DNA of 64,000 nt from Oidiodendron maius Zn (Eukaryota > Ascomycota > Leotiomycetes > Myxotrichaceae), in assembly GCA_000827325.1 (NCBI GenBank), contig KN832871.1:1860001-1924000 (forward strand). Direction: 5' to 3'. Below the pieces are notes generated by a model. That model did no database searches, was not told the DNA's origin, and saw nothing but the letters and a program-made list of their open reading frames with translations. Of the stretch, positions 11,339 to 23,081 are shown in pieces; the first letter of the stretch is position 1; every line of letters begins with the position of its first letter. Position numbers and translations under genes: made by a program.

Positions 11339-12109
11339 ATGTCTACACTCCAACAATACTCTCCCACATCTCCCCTCAAGCGGAAGGCGAACAAGATGTC
11401 CGTCACGCAGACCTACTTCCTCGCCCACACCGCTCGCGGCAAGCTCTCGTCAGAGGCCTCCCGCGCCGACCACAACCTGCGATTGCTCGTCGGCCATGCA
11501 AACCTCCTCGACTCCCTCATGCTCGAGCTGGCCGAGGCCGAGCAAGAACAGGAGACCTGGTTCAACCAGTCCGTCCGCAAGGCCTCCAAGCCGGCGGAGC
11601 AGAGACACATCCAATGGGCCGACGCCGTCGTCGAGGACCCTGAGGAGGACTGGCAAGCAGAAGACGCCGACTCCTCTGATTCCTCCGACAGCGACAGCGA
11701 CTACTCCTCCGATGAGGAGATAGAAGAGGCCGAGATCGCTGCCCTCAGCCGCGTCCCCTCCAGACCTGCCCCCGAGGAGGTTGAGGAGTTCGAGGACGAC
11801 GGCGAGGAAGACTACGAAGATCTCGCCCTCCACCTCACACAATCTCACGGCACATCACCACCCGATCTTGAGCACGACTCGGGCGATTCCTCAGACGACG
11901 ATTCGCTCCCGCCCTCGCCGCCTGCCGACATCCTGCCCTCGTTCAGCGAGAAGCAACGGCAGCAGATCGCCACCACCGGCTTCTACCACCCGAAATCCCC
12001 ACCCTCCCCGTCGACAGCCGCCGAACAGGACGAAGATGCTTACGAGCAAGACTTCTTCCTGCCACAGCGCGCGGCCCCGGGCTTGATCAGCGCCATCAGC
12101 GTGTATTGA
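11339..12109 (+). CDS. Conserved-looking acidic fungal protein, function unknown
   Basis: I do not recognise a named domain. The 256-aa single-exon protein has two parts. Residues 1-85 are ordered-looking and probably the conserved part: SPLKRKANKMSVTQTYFLAH, then RADHNLRLLVGHANLLDSLM and an acidic helix LELAEAEQEQETWFNQ. The rest is strongly acidic and Ser-rich (runs such as DSSDSSDSDSDYSSDEEIEE), hence probably disordered, ending with QRAAPGLISAISVY. A second in-frame ATG at residue 20 could also serve as start. There is no signal peptide or membrane segment. Gene-free DNA on both sides (3.8 and 2.1 kb) suggests elaborate control, as seen around regulators, but that is inference. Confidence 0.75.
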   Translation: MSTLQQYSPTSPLKRKANKMSVTQTYFLAHTARGKLSSEASRADHNLRLLVGHANLLDSLMLELAEAEQEQETWFNQSVRKASKPAEQRHIQWADAVVEDPEEDWQAEDADSSDSSDSDSDYSSDEEIEEAEIAALSRVPSRPAPEEVEEFEDDGEEDYEDLALHLTQSHGTSPPDLEHDSGDSSDDDSLPPSPPADILPSFSEKQRQQIATTGFYHPKSPPSPSTAAEQDEDAYEQDFFLPQRAAPGLISAISVY

Positions 12110-14234
12110 GCCCGCTCGACCTTCTGGGAGTGGTCTGCGAGTCACCCGCGGGGGAACGCGTATACTGGAGAGCTTATTTATTATCTCCTGCGTCCTCTAC
12201 GGGTCTGGATTTTCCGGAATGACATGAAGTCGGTTAGCGATTTGAGAGCGATTCAGCGAGCATTGGGAGGCGCATTTTAGAGACGCACACGCGAGATATC
12301 AAGGCATGGCCTTACGAGCCGGAAATTTCATTTAATGTCATGGAATGGGATATTGGGATATGAGCCAGAGTGAATAGAAAGGACCACACCACACACACAC
12401 TCTACTCAGGCGGGCAATGAGAGGAGTTTTAGGTCCCGCGCTCCCTTGGATGGTCAAGGTCGAGCCGGGTTTAGTTAATTGGCAGAAGATATAATGAGAA
12501 ACAATGCAAAAGCATTAACTTGAACATCTACTTCCCTCTGCAATGTGACAATATGGCTCAGTGGAGTGTCTGAATCTCCTCAGTGAGCCTGTCCTTCCCT
12601 CGCTGGTTGGGCCCAAAACAGGCAACCCGAAGGTATCATCGAAAGGTACGTAACCTCACCGCATCGACAACACAACCCATCAATCCCAAACACCCCTCCC
12701 CCACCAATGTCTCCCTCACACTCATTATCGGCATATTTTCTACGCGGTGTAAGTAATCACCATACATACCATTCCCACGTTCCGCCCGTTCCATTCCCCT
12801 CCCCCTTCCACTGCCATTTTCACCATCTCCACGGGCGGCATCGGAATCCGTTGCAGGCACGCGCACCCCCCCACCCCCCCACGAGAACCCTCACGAAAAT
12901 GAAATTCCCACACTTCAACTCCCCCCCCCCCTTCACCTGATCGGACCACGGCCACTCGACGGATCGCGCGGGAACTGGCGAGAGAAAATTATCACCCTAT
13001 CCCCATCGTAAGGAAAAGCGGAATAACCATGCCCCTCCCCCAATTTTTTTTTTACTCTTCGCCCTGCCGTGGTCCCCGGTATGACTCGACCGTCGGCGGC
13101 GGAGGTTTTATTGTATTTTGTCAACAAACTGCCGACCCGAACCGGCCGCCTGCACAATTTCTGCACACAACCACCAGAACACTCACTTGTGCTGAATAAT
13201 GGCCGTGGGGTTCCAGATCTCCCAGGGTCTCGCCACGTGAAGCAGTCATCGGTCATATGAGAAATGGGTCCCTCCGTGTCCGAGTCCGCGGCGAGTCGGG
13301 CGGTTAGAAAGTCCCGACGATCTGTCAACATGTTTGGGCTGGATCTGATAAGTTAAACTCAATCGAGGTGCTGCTTATGGAAGCTGGTTTGTCAAAGGAG
13401 AGAGTTTGGGCTAGGACGGATGGGGAATGGTTTACTGGTGGGATGAGAAGAATCACCACGTGATGCATATCGACTGTAGTCATGTGATATTTTGGAATGG
13501 ATGAGAGCATGTCATGTGCATACAGATGGGTATACCCCGTAGGATTTCGACCATCACCCGGGCCAGGGACGAGGATTGCGGAGAATTTTACGAACGATGT
13601 AGATAAAGGATGAATAGGCGCTGGGAGAGAGGCGTGGGTCGGCGTGAGGCCCAGTGGTGAGATCCCCCACAAGAAGGATTGGGAGGATTTGAAGGATTTC
13701 CTTCTTGGTGGAATTTGAGGGGATGACGGGTCTGGGGGAGATCAGATGAGATAGGTCCGGGGTCAGGGGGGTGTGGAAGGATCTGCTTCGGGTCCTTTTG
13801 GTGGGGGAGAAGGATGCTTGTTCGCCTTGATTGATGCTTGTGCCATGGGCCATGTCCGGTATCCCTTGACGCCCTGTGGGATTTGTGGGGTTGGGACTAC
13901 TACAGTGAGATGCGCAAAACCCTCTGTAGCGTAGGAGGGAGATGCTGGTATGGGTAATGCAGATGGGAAAGACCAGGAGGTGAAATGAGGTGGTGTGGAG
14001 GGCGCATGGGTGGTGGGAAGAATATGGAGAAGGAGTGTAGACATCAGATGTACTGTACATTGATGGAAGTACCAGGTAGGTGGATTCAGTATATTGGAAT
14101 TTTCTTAATTTCTTATCATATTCAGACATACTGTACTGAATCTTCTATGATGCCCGTACTTCGTAGCTTATCCATCCAGATGCAAATCGTGAACAATTAC
14201 CCCTCCACCCATTACCATAAATCGCCACACAACT
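12110..14234. other. 2.1 kb gene-free region between convergent genes
   Basis: It lies between the 3' ends of the acidic protein gene and GPHR, so no promoter is expected, yet it is unusually long. It holds homopolymer tracts (C-runs near 12860-12935, a T-run near 13045) and short frames without family resemblance. I see no supported gene. Confidence 0.45.
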
Positions 14235-15869
14235 TCATGACCTCTTCTGCATCTCCACGTCTCCATCCTCATCATCCCAGTCCCAGCCGTCTCGTGAAAA
14301 TGACCTCCCAACCCATATTCCCGCCGCCGTCGCCAGGCTCGCCGACAGGAACCACCCGTCGAACCAGGCCTCCACAAACCCTGGTTCTAGTGGGCTGCCC
14401 AGCGCTTCCGACACCGCGCTGCGCATCTCCGACGGCAGGTTGCTGCGCAGCAGCAGTACCGAAGAGATCATGTATGTCGCACACACTTGCGCTACCAGCA
14501 GCGCCAGATTCGCCTGTGCCTGGTGCACCAGCGAAGGCGACAGCTTCGTCAGCATGTGGAACGTCTGCAACACGCTATTGAACGAAGCGAGTAATATAAT
14601 CCCGGAGAGCGCGAATGAGATCTGTCGGGACCATGCCAGCTGGTCCAACGTCGGGTGGAACGTGTTCGCGATCAACGAGAGCACACGGTTGATAGGGTCG
14701 CTGTTGGACGTGGTGAAGGCCGTGGCATCGCTGGAGAAGAGCCGCCGTAAGGCTGCCAGGGATGTGGTCAGGATCCGGTAGATGCAATAGATAGCGAAGC
14801 CGTAAGACGCCGGGACCAGGCAGAGCCGCCCGACCGGGGATGAGGAGCGCCGACTGTATGCCAACCTGTTCTGTAATAGCGATAGCGAACTGGATAGGTT
14901 GATTGCCATGGTCTCCAGGCCTGCAATCTCCAGCTGCAGCGCCTTGATCTCCTGGGCGTCCCCGCCACCCCGGATCGTACCTATGACCTTCGTCATGAAC
15001 CCTTCCACCGGGCTCTCTGCAACCTTATGCTGCAGGGCACGGAGGCGGCTCTTTTTAGCCTCCAGCATCTCGTTCGTGGCGTCCAGGCCAGCCTGCTTGC
15101 GTGCCACGTCCGCTTCGGTAACCTGTCTCGTCCGCGCCATAAAAGTCTGCCACGGGGCCGAAACTGCAGCAAAGCCGGAGAGTAGCGCCATTATCGACAC
15201 CCCGATAATGCCAACCCGCTCTAGACATGCCTCGCCGAGCCCCTTGCCCTCTTGCCCCACTATTGAGTAGATGTACGTCCCAGGGATTCCTTTTCCAAGC
15301 CACCAAAACCCCATGACCCATAGGGTGAATCCTAGAGCTTGTAGCAGCCATGCCATCTTCGGTATCTGCCCCTTACTTGTCCTCTTCAGAGACCAACCTG
15401 AGGCGGTGATAATCGACTGCAGCTCGAGGAAGGGTATCAGGACGATGAGGTAGAAGAGGAGTGTCGGTATGGTAATTCTCAATGCCAGCGATCTTGCGCC
15501 TGGGTTTAACGAACTCGAGATCTCGCAGAGGATCAATTCGGCGAGGACGGCTGAGAGTGCAATTGTAGTTGAGAATGTCATTGCCACGGCCCGGCGCCTG
15601 GCTGACCGTTGTCCATGCGCGGCATGCGACTCTCGCAGACTCTGAGGCGCATCGCTCGGTAGATAGTGCCCTTCCCCATCCTTTGACTGCTGAATCCCAG
15701 ACACCGTTGGGAATAATTTGTACAGAGCAAGAACTGTGACTGCAAGGAATGTAAGGATGAAAGGTATTGAGTGGAATGTGAGCGTTATGAAGGATTCAGA
15801 GCCCGTCGCGGTGCGGTGCCGGTAGCCAGGCATCACACAATCATCGTCGCATCTATCGGAGGGTATCAT
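14235..15869 (-). CDS. Golgi pH regulator / ABA-GPCR-like membrane protein (GPHR)
   Basis: GPHR proteins are multi-pass Golgi/ER membrane proteins proposed to act as anion channels that set Golgi pH; plant members are the GTG proteins. This is a single exon of 544 aa. Membrane segments are visible at about residues 28-52, 95-115, 133-150, 170-190, 215-240 and several in the C-terminal half. Between the halves is a long hydrophilic loop with coiled-coil character (KQAGLDATNEMLEAKKSRLR), characteristic of the family. The N-terminal part fits GPHR_N, and the C-terminal part fits the ABA_GPCR domain, with the typical SRQISFALSGIILLASFNS block. The tail is acidic (DWDDEDGDVEM). Confidence 0.9.
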   Translation of the reverse strand: MIPSDRCDDDCVMPGYRHRTATGSESFITLTFHSIPFILTFLAVTVLALYKLFPTVSGIQQSKDGEGHYLPSDAPQSLRESHAAHGQRSARRRAVAMTFSTTIALSAVLAELILCEISSSLNPGARSLALRITIPTLLFYLIVLIPFLELQSIITASGWSLKRTSKGQIPKMAWLLQALGFTLWVMGFWWLGKGIPGTYIYSIVGQEGKGLGEACLERVGIIGVSIMALLSGFAAVSAPWQTFMARTRQVTEADVARKQAGLDATNEMLEAKKSRLRALQHKVAESPVEGFMTKVIGTIRGGGDAQEIKALQLEIAGLETMAINLSSSLSLLQNRLAYSRRSSSPVGRLCLVPASYGFAIYCIYRILTTSLAALRRLFSSDATAFTTSNSDPINRVLSLIANTFHPTLDQLAWSRQISFALSGIILLASFNSVLQTFHMLTKLSPSLVHQAQANLALLVAQVCATYMISSVLLLRSNLPSEMRSAVSEALGSPLEPGFVEAWFDGWFLSASLATAAGIWVGRSFSRDGWDWDDEDGDVEMQKRS

Positions 15870-16252
15870 GGTGAGCTCCTCGCCTAGGGCAGTTCAGGAC
15901 CCACAAGATCATCGCATTGAATGAGTTGTTGTTGTTCGCGCTCGGTGTTGGGATTCGTGTTGCTGCGAAGGACGTCGGTTGAATCCTGGCAGTTGCTTGG
16001 GTTGTCGTCATCGCCTTATCAACACGTGACGTGATCTCGCTTAATGGAAAGGGGGAATCACAGGAGACGGGTATCAGGGCATTAATTCATTCGGTTGGGG
16101 TTAACATGTGGACGTACGTGGATCTTCACCATGATATGGATATTTTATATTGAGAGATAAAGTGCCTATCAGTGGGCACCTAATCACGGTCAGAGTGAAG
16201 TTACGGTAAGAGATATCAACTTCGTCTATTTACGTCAATTCTCAACATGCCT
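15870..16252. promoter_or_regulatory. GPHR upstream region
   Basis: 383 bp between the GPHR start and the 3' end of the next minus-strand gene. It includes CACGTGACGTGAT near 16023, an E-box overlapping a CRE-like TGACGTGA. Confidence 0.4.
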
Positions 16253-18609
16253 CTAATGAACAAATCGGAAATCCAATCTTTTGTTGCCTTTGTCTAAGGT
16301 AGTGGTACGATAGTGGTCTTTCTCCTATGGTATATAATTAGCTTCAATCTTTGATTGTTTCCAGACAATAATGGCTGATAAAGTTGACTTACTTCGGCAC
16401 TCATGGCATTCCACTTCTTGTCTCGAAGTCGATTCCGCGTCACATAGTACACTTTCGTGAAGAGGAAAACGAAGATAACAAGAACATTAATAACAATCAG
16501 ATGTGTGTTTCCGGCATGATACAATGGTTTATCAGACGCCAAATATATGTTTGCAGAAATAACATTTCCAAGCTGCACGCACACTACGATGATATTAATA
16601 GAATGTACAGGATTGGAGATGGGTAAACCCACTATTGTAAACGGCAGCAGATATAGATCTCGTTCGAACAGAGTTCGAATTTGTAGATGCCCAGCCACTT
16701 ACTGAAGTCAGTCTCAAGCTGTAGCCTCACGAACTTAACTTACACGAGGATTGCATGACAGTATGGATAGCTAAGTAATACAGTCATCAGTGCATACGTT
16801 GGCCATGGTTCCACCAATGCTCCCTTCCAGACTCGTAAAGTGATGATACAAGGAAGCGTCCAGATCGGTTGCAGCAGGGCGACAAAGGTACGCTCCCTAA
16901 GCTTCTCACTGAGCCACGTAATGCCGAGCAGTGTGAAAATTCCAAGAACGGCATATGGTATCGTGAGAAGATTGGTGGTGAACTGCGTTCTTATTAGTTA
17001 TACCATATATTACAAAGAAGCAGATGGTCATCTCACAGGGCTGAAGCCAAGCTCTCGAAGGGTGAGAGTTAGGTATGTTCCTGGAGGAGATTGTGGGATA
17101 TATGCAATCAAGCCCAGAGCATACAGCTATAGCAGTGTGAGCTGTGTTTGGATTTTGGGCCCAATTAGTCTCTTACCGGCCAGAGATCGTAATCACAAAT
17201 GCAGTCCCAGAGCCTTGCCGGCGTGATAGCTTGTCGATTATGCATATCGCCTACACTTTGATTAGAGACGCTTGCAAAATTCTCTGCGGGCGGCAAACCT
17301 TTTGAAGGATCATCTCGCAGAACTCGATTCACAACAATTCCAACCTCACGATCAGTAAACCAACCTTTTGGTCGAAACCATTTTTTGGTTTGAACCGCAG
17401 AGGCAGGCATTAAAAAGAATGCAGCTATCCCGACAGAGAAGGTAATAATGCCTTCGATCAAAAAGAGCCATCTGGGATAGCATATCAGCTTTGTAAATAT
17501 AAAGCATGAAAAAATCCTTACCTCCAGCCGGCTAAGCCATGGACGCCGTCTAAATGAAGAAGAGCAAAGGCTAGCAGCGAAGTCAGGATGCCAGTTATGT
17601 CTAAAGCCGTCCAGAAAAAGCTAATATCTTTCGATCAGTGAGATGCTAATTACTATTTGTAGTGAGAATATTCACCTCAGACGGATAGGTAGCTCTCTAC
17701 TGGTATAGAAATAAGACAACCATAGCACAAGGTCGGGAATAAATCCGCCCTAAAACTTGTCTGAACAAATTTTCTGCCTAAAATCATATGTACGAACCTC
17801 AAGAATACCAAGAAGTGCTCGACAGACGTAGAAGCTTGTTTTCCCGGAAAGAGCGACTTGGGACATGGCTACAATAGACCATAGAGTCATCTGAGTTGGA
17901 ATCCATCGGTCCGGGCCGACCTTCTTGGAGACGAGTTGAGAAGGCACTTCGGCGCAGAGGAAGGACACGAGGAAAATTGTATTTCCTGTTTCTGTTAGAG
18001 CTATATAACTCATTATCTGTAGAATATTGTACCGTGATTGAATTCTGCCGAGAATTAGTACGAATAATCGTGTAGTGTTGGTAAGTAGTAACACAGGCTC
18101 TGCTGAAAGGGCATCAGGGACACCTCACCATTAGTCGTTAAATTGAGCTGATCCAACAAATTATCAGACACCGCCTGACTGAGATTCCCTCTATCAACCT
18201 GCAGAGCAAAGAACATAGTACACTATAATCGTTCAGCAACACATTAACACGACTTAGAGATACGTACTGCCCATAAACAAACATGCCAATCCAACTTACG
18301 GATAATCTTTCTCTCCTCGGCAGCGGACCATTCGAGGGTGGGATTGAATACATGGCGACATTCATATTGTGACTTTTCGTATAGTGTAGCATAATGGGCT
18401 GCCACCTTCGGATCGGAGAATGGATTGTTATTGCGTTCATAGTCGTCCTCTGTACTTGGCACTTCCGCATCCGTGTTTACATTTTGAATCGTAACTAGGC
18501 CCTCTTGATACTTGATGCTCTCGTTGTCAAGTGATCCAGGGCTACCCAACTTGTTGGACTCGATGGTAGCATTTGACACGGTGGTCATCAATTCAATTTT
18601 CTTACCCAT
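16253..18609 (-). CDS. MFS transporter, anion:cation symporter (Dal5/Soa1-like) family
   Basis: Twelve exons join in frame to 568 aa: 18268-18609, 18129-18222, 17798-17991, 17676-17749, 17522-17620, 17299-17471, 17177-17250, 17037-17126, 16744-16982, 16633-16697, 16393-16583, 16253-16324. ACS-family hallmarks are clear: [10 protein letters not shown] then [14 protein letters not shown] in TM1, [59 protein letters not shown], the mid-loop [39 protein letters not shown], and the C-terminal [11 protein letters not shown]. Members carry carboxylates, allantoate, vitamins or sulfur compounds; the substrate cannot be read from sequence. Divergence from a TauD dioxygenase suggests a sulfonate. No exon is broken. 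Confidence 0.93.
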
Positions 18610-20203
18610 CTTGGTTGAAATTGAGGGGTATTGGTTTATTCTCGTCTACTTAGAGCAGAGATTAAGAGGTCTTTATACACATTAAAACAAGACGCTGTCT
18701 ATCTCCGCGGGCAGCAGCACTCCAAACCGTGGACACACACCCCAGGAGCCATTCATCTTGCTCCCCGGGGATCTAAAGTGTGTTGTCGATGGTATTGGGC
18801 AACCTAGTTTGAACCAATATGAAAGAGGATGTCGCGTCGAACGTTAGATATTACGAAATATCATGCATTGATCGTATACCAAACTTGCCCGAGATTTATT
18901 TGGGAGGCACAATACGACGCCATGTGATACACCTTCCTGCTTTGTATTTGTAAGTACTAAAGGTACACGAGCTGGTACAACCTCTATGAAGACAAGCTAT
19001 ACATGACACGCTTTACGAGAATCATAGGGAGGCATATAAACCAAGAAATTGCTATGCTGAAAGTACAGATTGCCACATATCTACCAGCCTTATTAGTCTC
19101 CAAATTGCGTATAACGTTAAAAAGAAGGCCTCACGCTACTGAACCGAAGAAATGAAGGATTTGATATTTCTATCCTAGTTTAGGAACGGGTAGGCTGTAA
19201 GTTGGCCGTCTTTCGTGCAACTACAATCCACTCCACATCTTTACTTTGTGGTTGCCCGAACCAGGCTTATCACCTGCCACCATGCGCAAGTCACATAATG
19301 GCTAGACAATCTGTCATCATTGAAACCCTGACGCTTTTACTCTGGAGTGCTTTGGCAAGGAGTTCGCTTGACTTTAAGATTTAATGTGGCGGCCAGCCAT
19401 TAGTGGGGTGCGACCCAGTCCAACACCACACTTGTAGTGTCATGAGAGTCTTTATCCAGCACATGGCAATAAGAGAACAGCGAGGCAGAAGGGAATCTTT
19501 TCCGCGTGCATATACTCTCACCGTTATATCATCATGTATAATATACCAGGCAAAGGAGCAAAGCAGCATAGGAGCAATTCCCGCGAATGCAGCCCTGAGG
19601 TTAATTCCACGTATCCGAGGCCCGTTGAATTACGAATCGGCCAGCACCGTCGTCCAGCGCAATATCCTTAGTCCCCACATTTAACGGGATATCTGAATAC
19701 AGACTTCTGTATACTAAACAGCGCATGGGAAAGTAACCGTGGCAATAGAGACGTTGAATAGGCGGCAGCATATTAGCATGGATGATGCTTATTGGGCGAT
19801 TATCACGTCTTCGCTTGATACGGATATACAAACTTAAGTCCAGGCGGGGTGCCAAACCGCTTGTTGGGAATCTCGTGAACTGACCCCACGATACGGTTCG
19901 CACGGCTGATAAGAGACCTAATGAGATGCATGAGCCTGGATTCATTGGCCGCTTGTAACGGACGGGAGAGCTTTCCTAGTGCTCATACGCCATCCGTGGA
20001 TGAAATTGTGTCAACTCTGTGCTGGGAACCATGACGCTCTGATGCGGAGATTTGTAGTTATATTTGGGATAGAGAGGATAGATAACTTGGCCGACTCCAG
20101 TTCGAGTCTGCCAAGCTCTGTCTGTTCTCCAAGCAAAAATAAATCTCTAGCTTGATACTCTTCCCCAAAAGAACAGCAATACTTTACTATACCATTTGAT
20201 ATA
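18610..20203. promoter_or_regulatory. Divergent intergenic region, MFS transporter / TauD dioxygenase
   Basis: 1.6 kb between the two start codons, AT-rich to the eye. I looked for a CYS3-type palindrome (ATGRYRYCAT) and found no full match. No coding frame is convincing. Confidence 0.4.
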
Positions 20204-21549
20204 ATGGCTCCTTCAGTCGCACAAATTCCCGAGGCAGAAGCTGCTACTATTATAGTACCTGTTAAAACAATCCCCAAGTCGACTGAGGCAAAGACAGAAG
20301 AAACACCAGAGGCAAAGCAAACATCATCCGAAACGAAGCCGAAAGTAAGGAGGATTATTGATGAGGAAGGGGGCAAGACCACTGCCAGTGTTAGTTGTCA
20401 ATTGTCATATCGCTAGGCATAACTGATGTCAATGTAGTACCCCAATTATCTCCCGGTTTGGGACCATGGCGAGAAATATCCACCTCTTGAGCCCTTCGCT
20501 CACGTTGATCACGGCAAAGACGCCGACCCAACCTTCAAAGATCTATTGATTGAAGGCTCAAAAGTCACCAAGCTCACCCCATCCACCGGTTCCGAGGTCA
20601 CTGGAGTCCAACTCAGCAAGCTTACACAGGCTGGCAAGGATCAATTGGCTCTGCTTGTAGCTCAACGCAAAGTTGTTGCTTTCCGGGACCAGGATTTTGC
20701 CGATTTATCCATCCAAGAAGCACTCGATTTTGGCGGCTACTTTGGTCGACACCACATCCACCCAACTAGCGGCTCCCCAGAGGGCTACCCCGAGATCCAC
20801 CTGGTTCACCGGAACGGTAGTAACAGCGAGTTCGAGGGGTTCCTCGCCAATCGCAACAGCAGCGTTGCATGGCACTCAGATGTGACATACGAACAGCAAC
20901 CTCCAGGAACCACATTCTTGTATATCTTGGACACCCCTGAAGTTGGTGGTGACACCGCCTTTGTCAACCAAGTTGAGGCTTATAACCGCTTGTCACCAGC
21001 TCTCAAGGAGAGGCTGCATGGCCTTAAGGCGCTGCACTCTGGAATTGAACAAGCCGAATTTAGCAAAGGCCGCAACGGAGTTGTCAGGAGGGAGCCTGTG
21101 ACTAACGAGCATCCATTAATTCGTACACATCCCGCAACTGGAGAGAAAGCCCTCTTCGTCAACGGTGGCTGTAAGTATAGACAATACCTGCTTGCATGAA
21201 TATTGCTGACCAGATGTGAAGTTACGCGAAGCATTGTGGGACTGAAGAAAGAGGAGAGTGAAGCGCTCCTCGGATTCTTGCTGGCACATATAGCCCGTGG
21301 CATAGACTACCAGGCTCGGGTCCGATGGGCACCAAAGACAGTGGTTGTCTGGGATGTAAGTCCAACTAGCCTTTCCAGACTCGGAAGTAATAAAGGCTAA
21401 TAAATTGATAGAACCGCGTTACGGCTCATTCTGCCATTGTTGACTGGGCCACTGGTGAGCGTCGTCATTTGGCACGGATCACGCCACAGGCGGAACGTCC
21501 ATATGAGACTCCATATGTGCCAGAAGCAGAGCCAGCCAAGGCACAGTAA
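20204..21549 (+). CDS. TauD/TfdA alpha-ketoglutarate-dependent dioxygenase (sulfonate type)
   Basis: Such non-haem Fe(II) enzymes hydroxylate taurine or other sulfonates, or aryloxy compounds, using 2-oxoglutarate; the fungal Jlp1 branch releases sulfite from sulfonates. Exons 20204-20389, 20438-21170, 21222-21355 and 21412-21549 give 396 aa. Exon 1 is a charged leader (residues 1-62). The catalytic core has the iron-binding HxD in VAWHSDVTYEQQPPG, GGDTAFVNQVEAYNRLS, HPLIRTHPATGEKALFVNGG, and the distal His in NRVTAHSAIVDW, followed by the 2-oxoglutarate-binding Arg region (GERRHLARIT). All three iron ligands are present. The acceptor at 21221 restores GGFTRSI. Divergent from the ACS transporter. 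Confidence 0.92.
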
Positions 21550-21887
21550 ACCTTTGAGTACCGAATAGGATTATGGAAGAGGTACCGCTTTAATAAGCAG
21601 AAGAAGTGGCATTGAACGTGATATCGCCATTTGAAGATGTTATCTGTTGAAAGTTATTATCATACTCATAGCTACAAGCAATATAAAGAAAATTGTGCAA
21701 CGCATCTTTACTTGCTAGACTGGAATATATCGTCATTAACGTAATACAGTTAAACGTAAGATCATTCTTCATCGTCTTACAAAGAGGTAACTATACACAT
21801 ATTGAGAGGCTTTACATACATTTATAGACAATAGTCGCTAGTAATATTTACCTTCAACCCCTAAGGAGTCTCCCGATTTGCCTTCCT
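21550..21887. other. Short intergenic region between convergent genes
   Basis: 338 bp of AT-rich 3' flanking DNA. I see nothing beyond likely polyadenylation regions. Confidence 0.4.
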
Positions 21888-23081
21888 CTAGCACCTCTGT
21901 GGCCTCCAGTTTGGAATGACATATTGGCCATTATCTCCGACCATATCGAAGGCCCCTTCACCAGACCAGGTGTGGAGGAACCAACCAATGTTGTTTGTCT
22001 TGAAGAATTCACAGTTATTGTCGTATGTCTTCCAGTAGTTAGTGTACTGGGGAATTCCGACATCGCCGTCACCTCCTGCATGGCCATCATTGGCGGCCCA
22101 AGCCCATTGTGTCTATAACATAGCATATTAGCCTAATTTGTATCTCGCAACTGTAGAGCTGAAGGTGTTGTACCTCAGAGATTAAAGTAGGAAGGTTAAT
22201 ATTCTTCTTATACCAGGCAACTTGACTGCTGATGTACCCCCAAGCTTGAGCTTCCTTAAGATTGTTATGGTAATATGGCATAATGTGGGCATGAACCACA
22301 TCGCTGTTGGCGAGGATCTGCTTGCCTGTTGGGCCTAGACCAACATCATTGGTTCCGCTCATAGTGCCAGGACGGTCCCAATCTTCACTGATGCCAACTG
22401 GAATTTTATACGGCTTGACCTTAGAGCGAAAACTGATAAGGTCGTTGATGAAATTGTCACCGTCATCTCCGTCGCCAATGGGCTCAGTACCGAATTCGAT
22501 GCTGTGTATCACGTATGGTGCAATATCAGCATATGTGCCGGAGCCAAGCACGCTGAGGATTGAGGCTTGAGTGCCTTTCCAAGAAGAATCCTGAAATGTT
22601 GTATTAGAGGTTTGTTTTATAGATTGCATGCAATTTTTGAGGATCGAGCATATACGGAAGTGATGCTCACCGGATCACCATTTAAAGGCCAAGCTACTTG
22701 CATAATTACACCCATATTATTGTTTATGGCTGCTTTTAGGACATTCTTCCAAATAGTTGTCGTGTAGCATTCTGGAAGGTAGATGCGCACCAGAGTAGCG
22801 CCAAAGTCTCTCTTCATGGCTGCGAAGTCACTATTGATCCCGCTGTATCCATCGTCGCCACAGCCACCCTCGAGGGGATATGAGAATCCCAAGAAGCCAT
22901 ACATCGTATCCTGGCCGCACCACCAATCTGATCTGGGCACGGAAGGAGCTGCATTTGACTTATCAAGAGTTGCCGAACCCCATGGGAAACAAGTTGAATT
23001 ATCTCGTGTGGCAATCTGATGTACCGCTGGTAGAGCGGAGGCACCCGCCAGCAAAGCTGGTATGATCATTGAGGAATACAT
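21888..23081 (-). CDS. Secreted glycoside hydrolase family 17 beta-1,3-glucanase-like enzyme
   Basis: GH17 enzymes cleave or transfer beta-1,3-glucan in fungal cell walls. Exons 22671-23081, 22174-22590 and 21888-22112 give 350 aa. The N-terminus is a signal peptide (SSMIIPALLAGASALPA). The core includes YGFLGFSYPLEGGCG, a strand FGATLVRIYLPECY, GVIMQVAWPL, IHSIEFGTEPIG (proton donor Glu173, in place of the more usual GNE) and LPTLISE (nucleophile Glu276, the last codon of exon 2), then TQWAWAANDG. The enzyme ends just after GWFLHTWSGEGAFDM without a GPI signal or Ser-rich tail, so it should be freely secreted. Substrate and exo/endo mode cannot be told. Confidence 0.87.

Noticed and set aside
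13554-14129. 191-codon minus-strand frame
   Set aside because: Pro/Ser/Thr-rich with no motif, and no splice partners found; composition explains it.
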